This document shows positions 62,326 to 64,000 of a stretch of 64,000 nt of DNA, in pieces. Made by a program: the position numbers and the translations under genes. Under the pieces are notes generated by a model that saw only the letters and a list, made by a program, of their open reading frames with translations, was not told the DNA's origin and did no database searches. Every line of letters begins with the position of its first letter. Position 1 is the first letter of the stretch. The stretch is from Mycobacterium branderi (lineage in GTDB: Bacteria; Actinomycetota; Actinomycetes; Mycobacteriales; Mycobacteriaceae). The stretch is from contig NZ_AP022606.1 in NCBI RefSeq assembly GCF_010728725.1, forward strand, positions 1,178,001 through 1,242,000, read 5' to 3'.

Positions 62326-62472
62326 ATGTGGGTCCTCGAGTTGAACATCGTCGGTTACCGCTTCACCCGTGAGGTTCCCGACCTGCCCCACACGTCCTTG
62401 AAGTCGGTGCGGTTGCACCCGCGCAGCGTGCACTGGCGGATGCCGCAACTACGCCACTCGCACGCCGCTTGA
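62326..62472 (+). CDS. Short ORF of 48 residues upstream of a TetR gene
   Basis: ATG at 62326 follows GGCAGGAGAAAGATC, one of the best ribosome-binding sites in the window. The product begins MWVLELNIVGYRFTREVPDL and is then basic, with many His and Arg (LHPRSVHWRMPQLRHSHAA). There is no membrane segment and I do not recognise the family. It lies 28 bases before the TetR gene and in the same transcript. It could be a small functional protein or a leader peptide. Coding status rests on the start region only. Confidence 0.55.
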   Translation: MWVLELNIVGYRFTREVPDLPHTSLKSVRLHPRSVHWRMPQLRHSHAA

Positions 62473-62500
62473 GAGTCGGGGTTCCCGGGGGGAGTTCGCC

Positions 62501-63121
62501 ATGTCGATAGCCACGCGCACCAGACGCGCCAAACGAGGCGGGACGCGCACCAAGATGCTGGTCAGCGCCGCGGAGGTGATGCGGGAACGCGGGGCCGCCG
62601 GCGTCACCATCGACGAAGTGCTCAATCGCAGCGGCGCGCCGCGCGGCTCGGTCTACTACCACTTTCCCGAGGGCCGCAACCAAATCCTCACCGAAGCCCT
62701 GCGGTATGCCGGTGATGCCATCACCGCCACCATCGATCAATCCGCCGAGCGTGGCGCGATGGTGCTGCTGCGCGAGTTCGTCGAATTGTGGGAAAAGCTG
62801 CTGGCCGACAGCGACTTCGCAGCCGGCTGCCCCGTCGTGGCGGCGGCAATCGGCTCGGCCGACGAGGATCCGCCCTTGACCGCCGAGGCGGGGCAGATCC
62901 TGGGCCGCTGGTGCGCGGCACTGGCCCGGGCATTCGTCGCCGACGGCTTCCCTGAATCGGATGCGGCATCGCTGGCGGTGACGTCGATCGCGGCGCTCGA
63001 GGGCGCCGTCGTGTTATGCCGTTCGACGCGTAGCACCGATCCGCTACGCGAGGTGCACAGCCAACTCGAATTCCTCATCAAGGCAAGGGAATTCGTCCGC
63101 CGTAACGGCGTGCCGAAGTAA
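62501..63121 (+). CDS. TetR-family transcriptional regulator
   Basis: A 206-residue TetR regulator similar to the LmrA/YxaF group: helix-turn-helix at residues 18-62 (LVSAAEVMRERGAAGVTIDEVL, then GAPRGSVYYHFPEGRNQI), and the C-terminal line FAAGCPVVAAAIGSADE near residue 105, which is characteristic of that group. It follows the short ORF and probably represses its own operon and echA1 through the dyad at 62251. It converges on the small gene at 63129, with seven bases between. Confidence 0.92.
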   Translation: MSIATRTRRAKRGGTRTKMLVSAAEVMRERGAAGVTIDEVLNRSGAPRGSVYYHFPEGRNQILTEALRYAGDAITATIDQSAERGAMVLLREFVELWEKLLADSDFAAGCPVVAAAIGSADEDPPLTAEAGQILGRWCAALARAFVADGFPESDAASLAVTSIAALEGAVVLCRSTRSTDPLREVHSQLEFLIKAREFVRRNGVPK

Positions 63122-63128
63122 CGCGCGG

Positions 63129-63425
63129 TTAGTCGCTGGCCGGCAAGGGCTTGGCCTCTTTGAGGCTCAGCGCGGTCTGACCGATTGCCAGCGTGCCGGC
63201 ACCGGCCTTGGTCACCAGCACCTCGGCGCCGTTCTCGTCCACGTAGCGCTTGCCCATCACGTTGCCGTCGGCGAACGCCGGATCCAGTTCCCCGGAACGC
63301 TCGGCGCCCAACGGCACCATCGGCGCCCCGCCGCAGCGCAAGTCGTCGAGGCTGTCGGCGCTGCGCACGACGATGACCTGCGTGTCGCACACCTGGCTGG
63401 CCAGGCGGGTTCCGTTCTTGATCAT
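63129..63425 (-). CDS. Hypothetical protein coupled to an acyl-CoA ligase gene
   Basis: 98 residues from ATG at 63425, which overlaps the stop of the ligase gene as ATGA. It is soluble and strand-rich, with a Cys in SQVCDTQVIVVRSADS and another in DDLRCGGAPMVPLG, and the phrase GKRYVDENGAEVLVTKAGAGTL. The two Cys are not in a standard metal motif. I have no family name. The coupling suggests a partner of the ligase, for instance a regulatory or substrate-delivery role, from position only. Confidence 0.72.
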   Translation of the reverse strand: MIKNGTRLASQVCDTQVIVVRSADSLDDLRCGGAPMVPLGAERSGELDPAFADGNVMGKRYVDENGAEVLVTKAGAGTLAIGQTALSLKEAKPLPASD

Positions 63426-64000
63426 GATTTCGATCCTAGAGTTCTTAGGGATTCCACGATTTCGCGGCGAAGCACCTTGCCGGTGGCGTTGGTGGGCAGC
63501 TCGTCGCGAAAGACTACTCGGTCGGGAGTACGCGAACCGCGCAAGTGCTTGCGGACATACTCGCGCAGCTCGTCGGGGTCCGGTTCGACGTCGGGCACGG
63601 GCACCACCACCGCGACGATCGCCTGACCCCACTGCGGATCGTCGACGCCGACCACGGCGACGTCGCGCACATGCGGGTGCTCGATCAGCACATCCTCGAG
63701 CTCGGCCGGGGCAATGTTCTCACCGCCGCGGATGATCGTGTCGTCGCTGCGCCCGCCGATGAACAAGTAGCCGCCCTCGTCGAGCATCGCGATGTCGCGA
63801 GTGGCAAACCACCCGTCGGCGTCGAGCACCGAACCGATCCCCGTGTAGCGGCCCGACACCTGGTCGCCCCGGACGAACAGCTCGCCGGTCTGCCCCGGCC
63901 CCAGTACGGCACCGCTCTCGTCGCGGATCTGCACCTCGATTCCCGGCACGGGCTGACCAACCGATCCCAGCCGGCGGGCGACCGCCGGATCCGACGCCGC
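63422..64000 (-). CDS. Acyl-CoA ligase (FadD family), C-terminal part
   Basis: Only the C-terminal ~192 residues are in the window; the 5' part lies beyond position 64000. Visible motifs are GELFVRGDQVSGRY, WFATRDIAMLDEGGYLFIGGRSDD (the usual hinge region, with the common GD replaced by RD), IIRGGENIAPAELEDVL, and the catalytic Lys in TNATGKVLRREIVE. This is the adenylate-forming C-terminal domain of a CoA ligase. Its stop overlaps the start of the 98-residue gene, so the two are in one operon. The substrate cannot be judged from this part. Confidence 0.88.
   Translation of the reverse strand, partial: AASDPAVARRLGSVGQPVPGIEVQIRDESGAVLGPGQTGELFVRGDQVSGRYTGIGSVLDADGWFATRDIAMLDEGGYLFIGGRSDDTIIRGGENIAPAELEDVLIEHPHVRDVAVVGVDDPQWGQAIVAVVVPVPDVEPDPDELREYVRKHLRGSRTPDRVVFRDELPTNATGKVLRREIVESLRTLGSKS

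Noticed and set aside
1..64000. Search by eye for tRNA genes, CRISPR arrays, riboswitches, insertion sequences and prophage genes
   Set aside because: No TPsiC-like motif in a foldable context, no regular spaced repeats, no transposase or integrase motif, and no known riboswitch core was found. Weak RNA structures could still have been missed.

Overview
This window reads as chromosomal DNA of a Mycobacterium, probably a slow-growing non-tuberculous species. The grounds are high GC with many GTG starts, a PPE protein of the PPW subgroup, a 13E12-type HNH protein, a DUF3068 protein, a KstR-like regulator, and a long block whose gene order matches, reverse-complemented and from memory, M. tuberculosis Rv0222 to Rv0234c. 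I saw no rRNA, tRNA, CRISPR array, insertion sequence or prophage genes.

Region 1 (1-17.5 kb) is a molybdenum and low-oxygen respiration region. It holds three closely related LysR regulators, a NarB-type molybdopterin oxidoreductase with a small overlapping partner, a FUSC exporter, a tight run cydA-cydB-fdhF-fdhD (bd oxidase plus formate-dehydrogenase-like enzyme and its sulfurtransferase), a membrane-bound sulfite-oxidase-like gene that carries an internal out-of-frame deletion, and moaA.

Region 2 (17.5-22 kb) holds a KstR-like TetR regulator, a tiny membrane protein, a DUF445 membrane protein, and an Abi-alpha-like (DUF4393) protein with a small coiled-coil partner. Strong hairpins separate the transcription units.

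Region 3 (21.7-38.2 kb) is a catabolic region. A six-gene minus-strand operon (P450, ferredoxin-reductase fusion, Rieske oxygenase, aldehyde dehydrogenase, cholesterol-oxidase-like GMC enzyme, HchA/DJ-1 protein) has three 4-base stop/start overlaps. Beside it lie a unit of a 35-residue membrane peptide, PucR regulator, acyltransferase and acyl-CoA ligase, and a divergent Baeyer-Villiger-type monooxygenase with a second PucR regulator. An SCP2-like protein and an acetolactate-synthase-like enzyme follow.

Region 4 (38.2-64 kb) starts with a vapBC pair, then follows the Rv0234c-to-Rv0222 order: gabD1, R2lox, TetR, php, acyltransferase, DUF3068 protein, membrane protein, glycosyltransferase, methyltransferase, aldehyde dehydrogenase, echA. 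Into this block are inserted a methyltransferase with two Gfo/Idh dehydrogenases, an HNH/13E12 gene, a bile-acid-type CoA ligase, an NTF2-fold protein, a PPE gene and a JmjC oxygenase. The right end has a frameshifted methyltransferase, an HxlR regulator, a short ORF with a strong ribosome-binding site ahead of a TetR gene, and an acyl-CoA ligase cut by the window edge.
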